64,000 nucleotides of DNA from Falsiroseomonas sp051433195 (lineage in GTDB: Bacteria > Pseudomonadota > Alphaproteobacteria > Acetobacterales > Acetobacteraceae): positions 62,001-126,000 of the forward strand of contig NZ_JBHMFT010000013.1 in NCBI RefSeq assembly GCF_051433195.1, given 5' to 3'. The notes beneath the pieces are model-generated. The model worked only from the letters and a program-made list of their open reading frames with translations. It made no database searches and was not told the DNA's origin. Both the position numbers and the translations under genes were made by a program. The stretch's first letter is position 1; the number at the start of each line of letters is the position of its first letter. Positions 8,331-17,063 of this stretch are shown in pieces.

Positions 8331-8966
8331 CTACCCCAGCTTCGGCTGCGTCTTCATCACGGAGGGCCGCGCCGCCATCCGGGCGTGCCAGGCCGCCAGC
8401 TTCGGGCTGCCGCCGAGTGCGGCCTGGCCTGCCTCCACCATCACCAGGTAGTCGAGCACCGGCAGCAAATGCAGGTCGGCCAGGGTGACCTGGCCGCCGC
8501 ACAGCAGGTCGCCCTGCACCAGGGATTCGATGACCGCGAGGCTGCGCCGCGTCGACTCCAGCCCCGCCTCGAGCACCGCCGCATCGGCCGTGCCGCCCTG
8601 CATCGGCACCACCACCGCCTGCCAGAACACCTTCCCGACCATGGCGCCATAGGCGTAGCTGTCGATGATGCCGCAGATCTGCGTCATCCGCGCGCGGACC
8701 CTGGCATCCGCCGGTTGCAGCGCCGGGCCGGGAAAGGCTTCGTCGATGTAGCGGGTGATGGCGAAGGTCTCGAACAGGATGAAGCCGTCATGCTCGAAGG
8801 CCGGCACCTTGCCCCAGGGCTGCCGCGCCAGGTGTTCCGGTGCCTGGCCCTGGCCGGACAGGATATCGACCTCGTTCAGTTCGTAGGCGACGCCCTTCTC
8901 CTCCAGCGCCAGGCGGGCGGTGCGGGCGTAGGTGCTGTAGCCGGGACCGTGCAGGATGACCGACAT
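8331..8966 (-). CDS. Glutathione S-transferase family protein
   Basis: A 211-residue cytosolic protein with GST architecture. The N-terminal thioredoxin-like domain (MSVILHGPGYSTYARTARL) contains WGKVPAFEHDGFILFETFAI, with the cis-Pro and the glutathione-contacting segment. The all-helical C-terminal domain contains TLADLHLLPVLDYL, the conserved N-capping region. Substrate is unknown. It ends five bases from the convergent small membrane-protein gene and its promoter region faces the end of priA. Confidence 0.93.
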   Translation of the reverse strand: MSVILHGPGYSTYARTARLALEEKGVAYELNEVDILSGQGQAPEHLARQPWGKVPAFEHDGFILFETFAITRYIDEAFPGPALQPADARVRARMTQICGIIDSYAYGAMVGKVFWQAVVVPMQGGTADAAVLEAGLESTRRSLAVIESLVQGDLLCGGQVTLADLHLLPVLDYLVMVEAGQAALGGSPKLAAWHARMAARPSVMKTQPKLG

Positions 8967-8996
8967 CTTGTTTCCTCCCTGATGGGTCGCGCGCGG

Positions 8997-11222
8997 CTAC
9001 AGGAACCCCACCGGGTCGACATCCACCTGCACCCGCACGCTGTTCGGCAGCTTCACACGTTCCAGCCATTCGCGCAGCAACGGCTGCACCGGCACATCGC
9101 GCCGCGCCTTCAACAGCAGCCGCCGCCGGTGGCGCCCGCGCAGCAGGGCCAGCGGTGCCGGCGCCGGACCCAGCACCTCCACGCCATCCGCCCGCGGCGC
9201 CGCCAGGCCGAGGTCGCGGGCGGCGCGATCCGCCTCCCGCTCATCCTCGGAGCTCACCACCAGCGCGGCGAGGCGGCCGAAGGGGGGCCAGTGGCCGGGC
9301 CGGCGGCCGGCGGCCTCGGCGGACATGAAGGCCTCCAGGTCGCCGGACACCAGCGCCTGCATCACCGGGTGGTCCGGGTTGAAGGTCTGCATCAGCACCC
9401 GTCCCGGTGCCTCCGCCCGCCCGGCGCGGCCGGCGACCTGGTGCAGCAGTTGCAGCGTGCGCTCGGCCGCCCGCAGGTCGCCGCCGGCAAGTCCCAGGTC
9501 GGCATCGACCACGCCGACCAGGGTCAGCCCCGGGAAGTGCCAGCCCTTGGCGACGATCTGCGTGCCGATGATGAGGTCCACCTGCCGCGCCGAGATCGCC
9601 GCCGCCGCCGCCGCGGCCGCCGCCGGGCCGGGGATGGTGTCGCTGGCCATGACGATGCGGCGCGCATCGGGGAACAGCGCGGTGGCTTCCTCCACCACCC
9701 GTTCCACGCCGGGGCCGACCGGGGTCAGCGTGCCCGGCGCGGCGCATTCCGGGCAGGTGGGCGGAATCGGCTCGGCATGGCCGCAATGGTGGCATTGCAG
9801 GCGCTTCTGCGCGCGGTGTTCCACCAGCCAGGCGGTGCAGTTCGGGCAGCGCATGCGGTGGCCGCAGGCGCGGCACAGCGTCAGCGGCGCATAGCCGCGG
9901 CGGTTCAGGAACAGCATCGCCTGTTCGCCGCGCGCCAGCGTCTCCCGGATCGCGTCCACCAGCGGCGGCGCCAGGAAGCGGCCGCGCTCGGGCGGCGATT
10001 TCCGCAGGTCCAGCGCCTCGACCCGCGCCATGCCGGCGGCGCCGTGGCGTTCCGGCAGGTCCAGATGCCCGTAGCGGCCGGCCTCGACGTTGTTCAGGGT
10101 TTCCAGGGACGGCGTGGCGGAGACCAGCACGCAGGACGCGCGCGCCAGCCGGGCGCGGACCACCGCCATGTCGCGGGCGTGGTAGACCACGCCCTCCTCC
10201 TGCTTGAAGGCGGTCTCGTGTTCCTCGTCCACCACCACCAGGCCGAGGTCGGGGAAGGGCAGGAACAGGGCGGAGCGCGCGCCGACCAGCACCCCCACCT
10301 CCCCCTCCGCCACCGCCCGCCAGGTTTTCGCCCGGGTGCGGGAGCCGAGTTCGGAATGCCACAGCGCCGGATCGACGCCGAAGCGGTCCCGGAAGCGTTC
10401 CAGCCATTGCGCGGACAGCGCGATCTCGGGCAGCAGCACCAGCGCCTGCCGGCCGGCCCGCAGACATTCCGCGACGGCGTCGAGGTAGACCTCGGTCTTG
10501 CCGGACCCGGTGACGCCGGTCAGCAGCGTGACGGAGAAATCCCGGGCCGCGACCTTGCCCCGCAACGCCGCCGCGGCCAGCGCCTGTTCCGCGCCCAGCA
10601 CCGGGCCGGCATGGTCCGGGTCCGGCGGCGCAAAAACCTGACCGGGCGGCAGCAGGGCGGGCACCAGCAGGCCGGCATCGGCCATGCCGCGGATCACGGC
10701 GGGGGAAACGCCGGCGGCCTCGGCCAGGTCGCGGCCGGCGCGGACCTCCCCCGGTGCCAGCGCCGCCAGCACGCGGGCGCGGGCGGGGGTCAGCTTGCGG
10801 CCGGCCTCCGCGGGTGCGGCCTGCCAGCCGGCCCGGGCCGGCGCCGGCTCCAGCGCGGCCGGCGCGCTCATCGCCATGCGCAGCACGGCACCGGGCGGGG
10901 CCAGGGTGTAGGCGGCGACCCAGGTGACGAAGCGGCGCAGCGTTTCGCCCATCGGGGGCGCGTCCAGCACCTCGGCCACGTTGCGCAGCTTCGCCTCCGG
11001 CAGCGCCGGGTCGGTGGCGCCGTCCCAGGCGACGCCCACCACCTGGCGCCCGCCGAGCGGCACCACCACGAAATCGCCAGGATCGACCGCCATGCCGGCC
11101 GGCACGCGGTAGTCATACGCGCCGGCCACCAGCGGAAGTGGCAGCAGAACACGGATTCGTGGCGCAGAAGACACGCCCGCCGGTTGGTTCGGATGCGGCG
11201 CCTTCCACCCGGGGGGGTGCAT
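8997..11222 (-). CDS. priA: Primosomal protein N' (replication restart helicase PriA)
   Basis: The 3'-5' DNA helicase that reloads the replisome at stalled forks. The 741 residues show the N-terminal DNA-binding region (AYDYRVPAGM), Walker A GVTGSGKTEVYLD near 237 and the DEEH box near 333. Zinc-binding cysteine pairs CRACGH, CPNC, CHHCGH and CPEC lie around 450-490, and the C-terminal helicase motif is VAGRAGRAEAPGRVLMQT. ATG 11222 is preceded by TTGGAG nine bases upstream; the open frame beyond it has no family similarity. It is divergent from fsa across a 98-base A+T-richer gap. Confidence 0.97.
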   Translation of the reverse strand: MHPPGWKAPHPNQPAGVSSAPRIRVLLPLPLVAGAYDYRVPAGMAVDPGDFVVVPLGGRQVVGVAWDGATDPALPEAKLRNVAEVLDAPPMGETLRRFVTWVAAYTLAPPGAVLRMAMSAPAALEPAPARAGWQAAPAEAGRKLTPARARVLAALAPGEVRAGRDLAEAAGVSPAVIRGMADAGLLVPALLPPGQVFAPPDPDHAGPVLGAEQALAAAALRGKVAARDFSVTLLTGVTGSGKTEVYLDAVAECLRAGRQALVLLPEIALSAQWLERFRDRFGVDPALWHSELGSRTRAKTWRAVAEGEVGVLVGARSALFLPFPDLGLVVVDEEHETAFKQEEGVVYHARDMAVVRARLARASCVLVSATPSLETLNNVEAGRYGHLDLPERHGAAGMARVEALDLRKSPPERGRFLAPPLVDAIRETLARGEQAMLFLNRRGYAPLTLCRACGHRMRCPNCTAWLVEHRAQKRLQCHHCGHAEPIPPTCPECAAPGTLTPVGPGVERVVEEATALFPDARRIVMASDTIPGPAAAAAAAAAISARQVDLIIGTQIVAKGWHFPGLTLVGVVDADLGLAGGDLRAAERTLQLLHQVAGRAGRAEAPGRVLMQTFNPDHPVMQALVSGDLEAFMSAEAAGRRPGHWPPFGRLAALVVSSEDEREADRAARDLGLAAPRADGVEVLGPAPAPLALLRGRHRRRLLLKARRDVPVQPLLREWLERVKLPNSVRVQVDVDPVGFL

Positions 11223-11320
11223 GCTATAAGCTCCAAGACAAACAAAACCGAAACAAAATAAACCGCGGCGTATGCGCGGGACGTGCGTTGCAGAACCTGG
11301 CGTCATAGGAATTGCGTCTG
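11223..11320. promoter_or_regulatory. Divergent intergenic region priA / fsa
   Basis: This 98-base gap is clearly lower in G+C than its surroundings (for example AACAAAACCGAAACAAAATA on the plus strand) and separates two divergent starts, so it must hold promoters for both directions. I cannot define -35/-10 boxes with confidence. Confidence 0.5.
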
Positions 11321-11977
11321 ATGAAATTCTTTGTCGACACGGCCGACGTCTCGGAAATTCGCGGTTTGGCGGAAGCCGGGCTGGTCGACGGCGTGACCAC
11401 CAACCCGAGCCTGATCGCCAAGTCCGGGCGCAAGATGGCGGATGTCATCGCCGAGATCTGCGCCATCACCGATGGCCCCGTGAGTGCCGAGGTCACCGCC
11501 ACCGATTTCGCCGGCATGCTGGCCGAAGGCAAGTACCTGCGCGGCATCGCCGCCAATGTCGCGGTGAAGGTGCCGCTGACGGAAGCCGGGCTGCGCACCT
11601 GCCGGGCGCTGGCGAACGAGGGCACGCCGGTCAATGTCACGCTCTGCTTCTCCGCCGCCCAGGCGCTGCTGGCGGCGAAGGCGGGGGCTGCCTTCATCTC
11701 GCCCTTCGTCGGCCGGCTGGACGACATCGCGACCGACGGCATGCTGCTGATCGCGGACATCGTGCAGATCTACCGCAACTACCCGGGCATCAAGACGGAA
11801 GTGCTGGTCGCCTCCGTCCGCCACCCGATCCACCTCGTGCAGGCCGCCAAGCTGGGCGCGCATGTGGCAACCCTGCCGCCCGGCGTCATCCGGCAGTTGC
11901 TGAAGCACCCGCTGACCGACAGCGGGCTGTCCGCCTTCCTCGCCGACTGGGCCAAGACGGGGCAAAGCATCCTGTGA
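11321..11977 (+). CDS. fsa: Fructose-6-phosphate aldolase / transaldolase-like (Fsa/TalC)
   Basis: A 218-residue class I aldolase of the small transaldolase family, acting on fructose 6-phosphate or sedoheptulose 7-phosphate in sugar-phosphate metabolism. Visible motifs are FVDTADVSEIR at the N-terminus, VTTNPSLIAKSG at 25-36, and VAVKVPLT with the Schiff-base lysine at K83. FISPFVGRLDD follows in the second half. The length matches TalC/Fsa and not the longer classical transaldolases. ATG 11321 (MKFFVDTAD) is the family-typical start. The stop overlaps the DUF484 start as GTGA. Confidence 0.93.
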   Translation: MKFFVDTADVSEIRGLAEAGLVDGVTTNPSLIAKSGRKMADVIAEICAITDGPVSAEVTATDFAGMLAEGKYLRGIAANVAVKVPLTEAGLRTCRALANEGTPVNVTLCFSAAQALLAAKAGAAFISPFVGRLDDIATDGMLLIADIVQIYRNYPGIKTEVLVASVRHPIHLVQAAKLGAHVATLPPGVIRQLLKHPLTDSGLSAFLADWAKTGQSIL

Positions 11978-12699
11978 AGACGAACGCCGCCACCCTCCTC
12001 GACTCCGCCGCCGGTCGTGCCGCGCCTGATCCGCCTGGCCTTGACTCGATGGCCGAGGAGGTTGCGGCGTACCTGGCCGAACACCCGGATTTCCTGGCCC
12101 GCCGGCCCGAACTGTACCGCGCCCTGACCCCGCCGCGGCGCATCCATGGGGAGAACATGGCCGACCACATGGTCGCCATGGTCGCCGCCGAACGCGCCCG
12201 CACCCGCGGCCTGGAAGCCGAGATGCGCGCCGCGATCGACGATGGGCGCGCCGGCGCCACGCTGATGATGCAGGTCCGCCTTGCCGTGCTGGCGCTGATG
12301 CGCTCCCGCGACGTGGTGGAGACGGTGATGCAGGAACTGCCGGCCCTGCTGCGGGTGGAAAGCTGCAACCTGCTGGTGGAACCGGGCCCGCACAACCAGG
12401 ATCGCGGCTTCGGCTTCCGCCGTGCCGGCATGCTGGCGCTGCCCGCCGGCGGCGTGTCCAACCTGATCGGCCGCGGCCGCGATGCCCGGGTGCGGACCGA
12501 GGTGACGGATGCCGCCCTGCTGCACACCGAGGCCGCGCCGCTGGTGACGCGGGATGCGCTGATCCGCGTGCCGCTGTCCTGCAACACGCCCTGCCTGCTG
12601 GCGCTCGGCGCGCGGGATGCGGCGGCGCTGCCGGTGCGGCAGACGACGACGACCTTCGCCTTCCTCGGCCGCACCGTGGCAGCCGCGTTGTCCCGCTAG
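11974..12699 (+). CDS. DUF484 family protein
   Basis: A 241-residue cytoplasmic protein of the GAF-like DUF484 family, often encoded beside xerC in Proteobacteria. The N-terminal segment VAAYLAEHPDFLARRPELYRAL is the family hallmark. A helical linker (MVAAERARTRGLEAEMRAAI) and a GAF-like domain ending TTTFAFLGRTVAAALSR follow. The GTG start at 11974 overlaps the fsa stop by four bases. The frame is also open upstream inside fsa, but that part is not protein-like. The xerC ATG follows three bases after the stop. Function is unknown. Confidence 0.9.
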   Translation: MKTNAATLLDSAAGRAAPDPPGLDSMAEEVAAYLAEHPDFLARRPELYRALTPPRRIHGENMADHMVAMVAAERARTRGLEAEMRAAIDDGRAGATLMMQVRLAVLALMRSRDVVETVMQELPALLRVESCNLLVEPGPHNQDRGFGFRRAGMLALPAGGVSNLIGRGRDARVRTEVTDAALLHTEAAPLVTRDALIRVPLSCNTPCLLALGARDAAALPVRQTTTTFAFLGRTVAAALSR

Positions 12700-12702
12700 G
12701 CC

Positions 12703-13635
12703 ATGGAGGGCGCGCAGGCCCTCGCCGGCTGGCTCGCCATGCTGGCCGCGGAACGCCGCGCCAGCCCGCATACGGTCGAGGCCTATGGCCACGACCTGTC
12801 CCTGTTCCTGGGCTTCCTGACGAAGCACCTGGGGGAGGAGCCGGATGTCGCGGCGCTCGGCGCGCTGCGGCCTGCGGATTTGCGGGCGTTCCTGGCGGAC
12901 CGCGCCCGCCTCGGCGACGGCAACACCACCCGCGCCCGCCGCCTGGCCGCCCTGCGCGGCTTCCTGCGCCACCTGGCCAAGCGGCACGGCCAGCCGGCCA
13001 CCGCCCTGGCCGGGCTGCGCGGCCCACGGGCAGGCAAGCCGGTGCCACGGGCGCTCTCACCATCCGAGGCGAAGGAAGCCGCCGCCGGCATCGGGGCGGT
13101 GCATGATCCGGACCGGGCGGAACAGCCGCGGATGCAGGCGGCGCGCGACGTGGCGCTGTTCACCCTGCTGTATGGCTGCGGGCTGCGCATCGCGGAGGCG
13201 CTGGCGCTGCAGGTGGGCGACGCACCGCGCCCGGGCCAGGACGGCGCGCTGCGGGTGACGGGGAAGGGCCGCAAGCAACGCCTGGTGCCGGTGCTGCCGG
13301 CGGTGCGCCAGGCGATGCAGGCCTGGCTGGCCGAGCACCCCGACCCGCGCCCCGACGCGCCGCTGTTCGTCGGCGCCCGTGGCGGGCGGCTGGACCCGGC
13401 GGTGGCGCAGCGGTCGATCCGCAACTGGCGGCGGCTCGCCGGCCTGCCGGAACACGCGACGCCGCATGCGCTGCGGCACTCCTTCGCGACGCATCTGCTG
13501 GGCGGCGGCGCCGACCTGCGGTCGATCCAGGAACTGCTCGGCCACGCCAGCCTGTCCACCACCCAGCGCTATACCAGCGTGGATGCGGCCTCCCTGCTGG
13601 AGACCTGGCGCCAGGCGCATCCGCGCGCCGATTAA
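12703..13635 (+). CDS. xerC: Tyrosine recombinase XerC
   Basis: Site-specific recombinase that, with XerD, resolves chromosome dimers at dif near the division septum. The 310 residues comprise an N-terminal SAM-like core-binding domain (about 5-95: AERRASPHTVEAYGHDL) and a C-terminal catalytic domain. Catalytic positions are R in YGCGLRIAEAL (about 162), HALRHSFATH (H about 255, R about 258), LGHASLSTTQRYTSVD with the second His, and the nucleophile Tyr (about 290). It starts three bases after DUF484 and ends in a palindromic element. Sequence alone separates XerC from XerD mainly by context. Confidence 0.93.
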   Translation: MEGAQALAGWLAMLAAERRASPHTVEAYGHDLSLFLGFLTKHLGEEPDVAALGALRPADLRAFLADRARLGDGNTTRARRLAALRGFLRHLAKRHGQPATALAGLRGPRAGKPVPRALSPSEAKEAAAGIGAVHDPDRAEQPRMQAARDVALFTLLYGCGLRIAEALALQVGDAPRPGQDGALRVTGKGRKQRLVPVLPAVRQAMQAWLAEHPDPRPDAPLFVGARGGRLDPAVAQRSIRNWRRLAGLPEHATPHALRHSFATHLLGGGADLRSIQELLGHASLSTTQRYTSVDAASLLETWRQAHPRAD

Positions 13636-13636
13636 A

Positions 13637-13680
13637 GCATTTTCAAGTCAGGCGGAGACGCCTGGCGACTCGGAAAATGC
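13637..13680. terminator. Nested palindrome between xerC and ispE (bidirectional terminator candidate)
   Basis: An outer inverted repeat GCATTTTC (13637-13644) / GAAAATGC (13673-13680) encloses a perfect inner hairpin CAGGCG GAGA CGCCTG (13649-13664). The element fills the gap between the convergent xerC and ispE genes. The A/T-rich outer arms supply short T and A runs on either strand, fitting a bidirectional terminator. Confidence 0.65.
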
Positions 13681-13689
13681 GACAAAACA

Positions 13690-14541
13690 TCAGGCCAGGC
13701 CGCCGCCCCAGCGCCACCAGTCCCGCGGCAGGGCCGCCGCCGCCGCCTCGGCGTGGGCGGGGTCCGGGAACAGCCCGAAGCAGGTGGCGCCGGACCCGCT
13801 CATCCGGGCCAGAAGGCAACCCGGCTGGCCAGCGATGGCGGCCAGCACCTCCGCCACCGGGGGGCACAGGCCGATCGCCGCCTCCTGCAGATCATTGCCG
13901 AGGGGCCGCAGCCAATCCGCCAGCGCCGCCGCATCGGCGAAGCCCGCCGGCATCGCGGCCTCCGCCGAAAAACCCGGCATCCGCGCCCGGAACACCGCGG
14001 GCGTCGCCAGCGCCACGCGCGGATTGGCCAGCAGCAGGCCGAGCGGCGGCAGCGCCGGCACCGGGGACAGCACCTCCCCCACGCCCTGCATCCGCGCCGG
14101 CCGGCCTGCGACGCAGACCGGCACATCCGCGCCGAGGCCCGCCGCCAGCCGCGCCAGCCCCTCCGGCCCCAGCCGCACGTCCCACAGCGCATCCAGCACC
14201 CGCAGCGCCGCCGCCGCATCGGCCGACCCGCCGCCGATGCCGGACGCCACCGGCAGGTGTTTTTCCAGGTGCAGCGCCGCCAGCGCGGGGCGGCCTGCCG
14301 CCGTCGCCAGCGCGCGCGCCGCGCGCAGAACCAAATTGTCCGGCTCCGCCCCCAGCGCCGCCGCCTCCGGCCCGGCCAGGGTCAGAGCCAGCCGGTCGGA
14401 CGCCTCGGCCGAGACTCGGTCGCCGATGCCGGCAAAGACCGCGAGGCTGTCCAGCAGGTGATACCCGTCCTCGCGCCGACCGGTGATGCGAAGGAACAGG
14501 TTGACCTTGGCCGGCGCGAAGCCCGGCGCCCGCCCGCTCAC
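13690..14541 (-). CDS. ispE: 4-diphosphocytidyl-2-C-methyl-D-erythritol kinase
   Basis: A GHMP kinase that phosphorylates CDP-ME in the MEP isoprenoid pathway. The 283-residue product shows the N-terminal motif APAKVNLFLRITGRREDGYH and the ATP-binding PVASGIGGGSADAAAALRVL. The C-terminal GSGATCFGLF motif is also present. The start is GTG 14541, overlapping the stop of the TPR gene as GTGA; the frame beyond it is antisense to nothing useful and is not homologous. Coupling to the TPR gene is implied by the overlap. Confidence 0.95.
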   Translation of the reverse strand: MSGRAPGFAPAKVNLFLRITGRREDGYHLLDSLAVFAGIGDRVSAEASDRLALTLAGPEAAALGAEPDNLVLRAARALATAAGRPALAALHLEKHLPVASGIGGGSADAAAALRVLDALWDVRLGPEGLARLAAGLGADVPVCVAGRPARMQGVGEVLSPVPALPPLGLLLANPRVALATPAVFRARMPGFSAEAAMPAGFADAAALADWLRPLGNDLQEAAIGLCPPVAEVLAAIAGQPGCLLARMSGSGATCFGLFPDPAHAEAAAAALPRDWWRWGGGLA

Positions 14542-16250
14542 TCGCTGCGCTGCGCCGTCGCGGCGGGTGGTTCGGGCAGGCCGTGGCGCAGCTTCTGCGT
14601 GATCTTGGCCAGGTCCGCCGCCTCCGGCTCCAGCCCGAGCGCGCGGCTCCACTGGAAGCGGGCCTCCTGCTGCCGGCCAGCGGCCCAGTACGCGTCGCCC
14701 AGGTGGTCGTTGATGACGGAGTTCCGCGGCTCCAACTCCACCGCCCGTTCCAGCGCGGCGATGGCGCCGGGGATGTCGCCCATGCGGAACAGCGCCCAGC
14801 CGAGGCTGTCGACGATGTTGCCGTCGTTCGGCCGCAGCGCCACCGCGCGTTCCAGCATCTGGCGCGCTTCCGGCAACCGCTCCCCGCGCTCCACCCAGGT
14901 GTAGGCGAGGTAGTTCAGGACGTAGGGCTGGTCGGGCGAAAGCTCCAGCGCCCGGCGGAAATCCGCCTCCGCCTTCGGCCAGTCGCCGGATCTCTCGTTG
15001 GAGATGCCGCGGGCGTAGAACAGCGGCCAGTCCTGCACACCGGGCGTGGCGATGCGCGCGGCGGCCTGGTCATAGGCCGCGACCGCATCCGGGAAGCGGC
15101 TCCGGGCGCGCAGCAGGTCGCCGAGGCGCAGCAGCGGCTGCGGCGCGGTCGGCAGGTCCACCGCCAGCCCGCGCAAAGCCGCCTCCGCCGCCTCCACCCG
15201 CTCCAGCCGGTCGAACAGCGCGGCGCGACGCAGCGCGGTGACGGCGGCCAGCGGGTCGGCGGCCGGCACCGCGTCCAGCACCCGCAGCGCGCTGTCCGGG
15301 TGGTTCTCCTCGGCATACCCCTCCGCGATCAACAGCAGCGTCGGCGCGAAATCGGGGCGAAGGCGCAGCGAAAGCCGCGCCAGGATCAGCGCCGCATCGC
15401 CCGCCCCCTGCTGGCGCAGCGCGGTGGCGAGGGAGAGGTAGGATTCGGCGATTCCCTCCACCGCCGAGGCCATGCCGCGGGCGCCCAGCAGCGCCTGCCG
15501 GCCGGCATCGGTGCCGGCGGCGACGGCGTAGTCGCCAGGGCCGCGGCCGAGGCCGTCCACCAGCGCCATCGCCTCCGCCTCCCGCCCGCTGCGCACCAGG
15601 ATGGCGGTGGCCAGTTGCAGCAGGCGGATGGAGGGTGCGGGCGTTTCCGTCAGCGCGATGCGGATGGCGCGCTCCGCCTCCCGCGGCCGGCCGGCGAGAT
15701 CGGCGATCAGCGCCAGGTGCAGCGCGTGGATGCCGCGCAGCGCGCCGGCTTCCGTCAGCGGCCGCAGCGTTGCCAGGGCGGCGTCGGTCTGGCCGCGGCC
15801 CTGCTGCATCCAGGCCAGCAGCAGCGGCCGCAGCAGCTGCGCCGGGCCGGTGTTGGGCAGCGCGCGCACGCGGCCCTCGGCGCGTTCCCAGCGGCCGGCC
15901 AGGGCTTCCGACCCAACCAGCAGCAGTCCGGCCGCCTGGTTGCGCGGCAGGCGGCGGGCCAGGCGCAGCGCCTCCGGCCGCCCGTCCAGCAGGGCGGCGG
16001 CGAAGGCCCGCGTCAGCACCTCCGCCTGGTCCGGGTCGCGCCGCAGCGCCTCCAGCAGCCGGTCGGCGGCGGCGGCGGTATCCGTCTCGGACTGCGCGAA
16101 GCGGCCCGCGAGGTAGGTGCCGAAGACGCCCACCGGTTCAGCGGCGACCGGCGGCACGCTGGCCGGGCTCGGCGTGCCGGCGGCGGCACCACCGGCCAAC
16201 ATGGCGGCCAGCAGCAGAAGGATGCGGCGGGGCGGAAGGGGGCTGTTCAT
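14538..16250 (-). CDS. Secreted/periplasmic tetratricopeptide-repeat protein
   Basis: A 570-residue protein with an N-terminal signal peptide (MNSPLPPRRILLLLAAMLAG, Ala-rich cleavage region) and TPR-like helical repeats throughout. The clearest units are at the C-terminus, for example PDQPYVLNYLAYTWVERGER, NIVDSLGWALFRMGDIPGAI and VINDHLGDAYWAAGRQQEA. The last part matches the common alphaproteobacterial type found next to ispE. It probably acts as a protein-interaction scaffold in the cell envelope; the partner is unknown. The start ATG 16250 places the signal sequence first. It is translationally coupled to ispE. Confidence 0.85.
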   Translation of the reverse strand: MNSPLPPRRILLLLAAMLAGGAAAGTPSPASVPPVAAEPVGVFGTYLAGRFAQSETDTAAAADRLLEALRRDPDQAEVLTRAFAAALLDGRPEALRLARRLPRNQAAGLLLVGSEALAGRWERAEGRVRALPNTGPAQLLRPLLLAWMQQGRGQTDAALATLRPLTEAGALRGIHALHLALIADLAGRPREAERAIRIALTETPAPSIRLLQLATAILVRSGREAEAMALVDGLGRGPGDYAVAAGTDAGRQALLGARGMASAVEGIAESYLSLATALRQQGAGDAALILARLSLRLRPDFAPTLLLIAEGYAEENHPDSALRVLDAVPAADPLAAVTALRRAALFDRLERVEAAEAALRGLAVDLPTAPQPLLRLGDLLRARSRFPDAVAAYDQAAARIATPGVQDWPLFYARGISNERSGDWPKAEADFRRALELSPDQPYVLNYLAYTWVERGERLPEARQMLERAVALRPNDGNIVDSLGWALFRMGDIPGAIAALERAVELEPRNSVINDHLGDAYWAAGRQQEARFQWSRALGLEPEAADLAKITQKLRHGLPEPPAATAQRSE

Positions 16251-16364
16251 GTCGGAAAACCTAGCAGGCAAGCCGGCCGCCTTGCCAGGACGGCGTGGCC
16301 GCGCTGCCACAGGGTGCGGCGTGGCGATGCCGAAAAGACACGGCCTGCCTTCGGCGATCACGCA

Positions 16365-16655
16365 CTACCCCATGCCGAGCACCAGCAGCAGCACTGCGCC
16401 GCCGGCCCAGAAGGCCATGGTGGCGACCTGCGAAGCACCGAGCCGCTCGGCGATGGCGGCCGGGATGGCGGCGGACAGCAGGGTGGCGGTCGCGACGATC
16501 AGGCTGGCGCCGTAGTAGATCAGCTCCTGCACCGGGGTGACCACCTGCGGGTACCACAATGGCCACAGTCCGAAGACCAGGCCGGTGGCCGGGCTGGTCA
16601 TGCCGGTCAGCAGGCTGGCCGTCATCGCGACCAGGAACAGGGTCTGTGGGCTCAT
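16365..16655 (-). CDS. Small membrane protein of unknown function (symporter operon)
   Basis: A 96-residue protein starting MSPQTLFLVAMTASLLTGM, with three hydrophobic segments (about 5-22, 42-64 and 74-95) and few charges. I do not recognise a family. It is the last gene of the minus-strand run DUF4212 - sodium symporter - 104-residue membrane protein - this gene, with 10 bases to the previous stop. Accessory or stabilising function for the symporter is possible but is only inferred from position. Confidence 0.65.
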   Translation of the reverse strand: MSPQTLFLVAMTASLLTGMTSPATGLVFGLWPLWYPQVVTPVQELIYYGASLIVATATLLSAAIPAAIAERLGASQVATMAFWAGGAVLLLVLGMG

Positions 16656-16665
16656 GCTTGCGGGC

Positions 16666-16980
16666 TCAGGCCGGCGCCAGCCGCGGCGCCCAGCCGGCGG
16701 ACCACATGAAGATGCCGAAGGCCATGCGGAAGGTGAAGATCCAGAAGGCGGCCACCAGCGGCAGGTACAGCGGCGCGACATAGCGCGGCACCAGCCAGGA
16801 CGCGGCGCGCACCGCCCAGTCCGTCAGCAGGCGGAACCAGCGCCAGATGTACAGCCGGCTGTCGGGGGCGACGAAGAACTGCATCAGGAAACGGCCGAAC
16901 AGCGTCCAGCCCACCACGGCCAGGCTGTAGGTCACCAGCCAGAAGGGCAGGTGGCCGAAGATGAAATGCGGCTGGTCCAT
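16666..16980 (-). CDS. Small membrane protein of unknown function (symporter operon)
   Basis: A 104-residue protein starting MDQPHFIFGHLPFWLVTYS, rich in Trp and Phe, with two or three hydrophobic helices (about 11-32, 54-66 and 70-95). No family is recognised. It lies between the symporter gene and another small membrane-protein gene on the same strand. A strong hairpin separates it from the symporter, so it may be expressed at a lower level than the symporter or from read-through. Confidence 0.7.
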   Translation of the reverse strand: MDQPHFIFGHLPFWLVTYSLAVVGWTLFGRFLMQFFVAPDSRLYIWRWFRLLTDWAVRAASWLVPRYVAPLYLPLVAAFWIFTFRMAFGIFMWSAGWAPRLAPA

Positions 16981-17010
16981 CGGTCACCGGGAAAGGGGGC
17001 GGACACACGT

Positions 17011-17040
17011 CGGGCGGGGCGCCCTTCGGCACCCCGCCCG
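17011..17040 (-). terminator. Strong hairpin after the symporter gene
   Basis: CGGGCGGGG (17011-17019) pairs with CCCCGCCCG (17032-17040). After one mismatch, GCC/GGC continues the stem around a CTTC tetraloop. It lies 24 bases beyond the symporter stop on the minus strand. No U-tract follows, so it may be an attenuating or mRNA-stabilising hairpin within the operon. Confidence 0.5.
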
Positions 17041-17063
17041 TGGTTCAGGCACGTCGCGGCGTG

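Noticed and set aside
8262..11261. A 999-codon plus-strand ORF antisense to priA
   Set aside because: The translation is rich in His/Arg/Gln repeats with no family similarity, while priA motifs on the other strand are complete.
12703..13635. The tyrosine recombinase as an integrase of a mobile element
   Set aside because: Length, motifs and adjacency to DUF484 and fsa match chromosomal XerC; no att-like repeats or cargo genes flank it.
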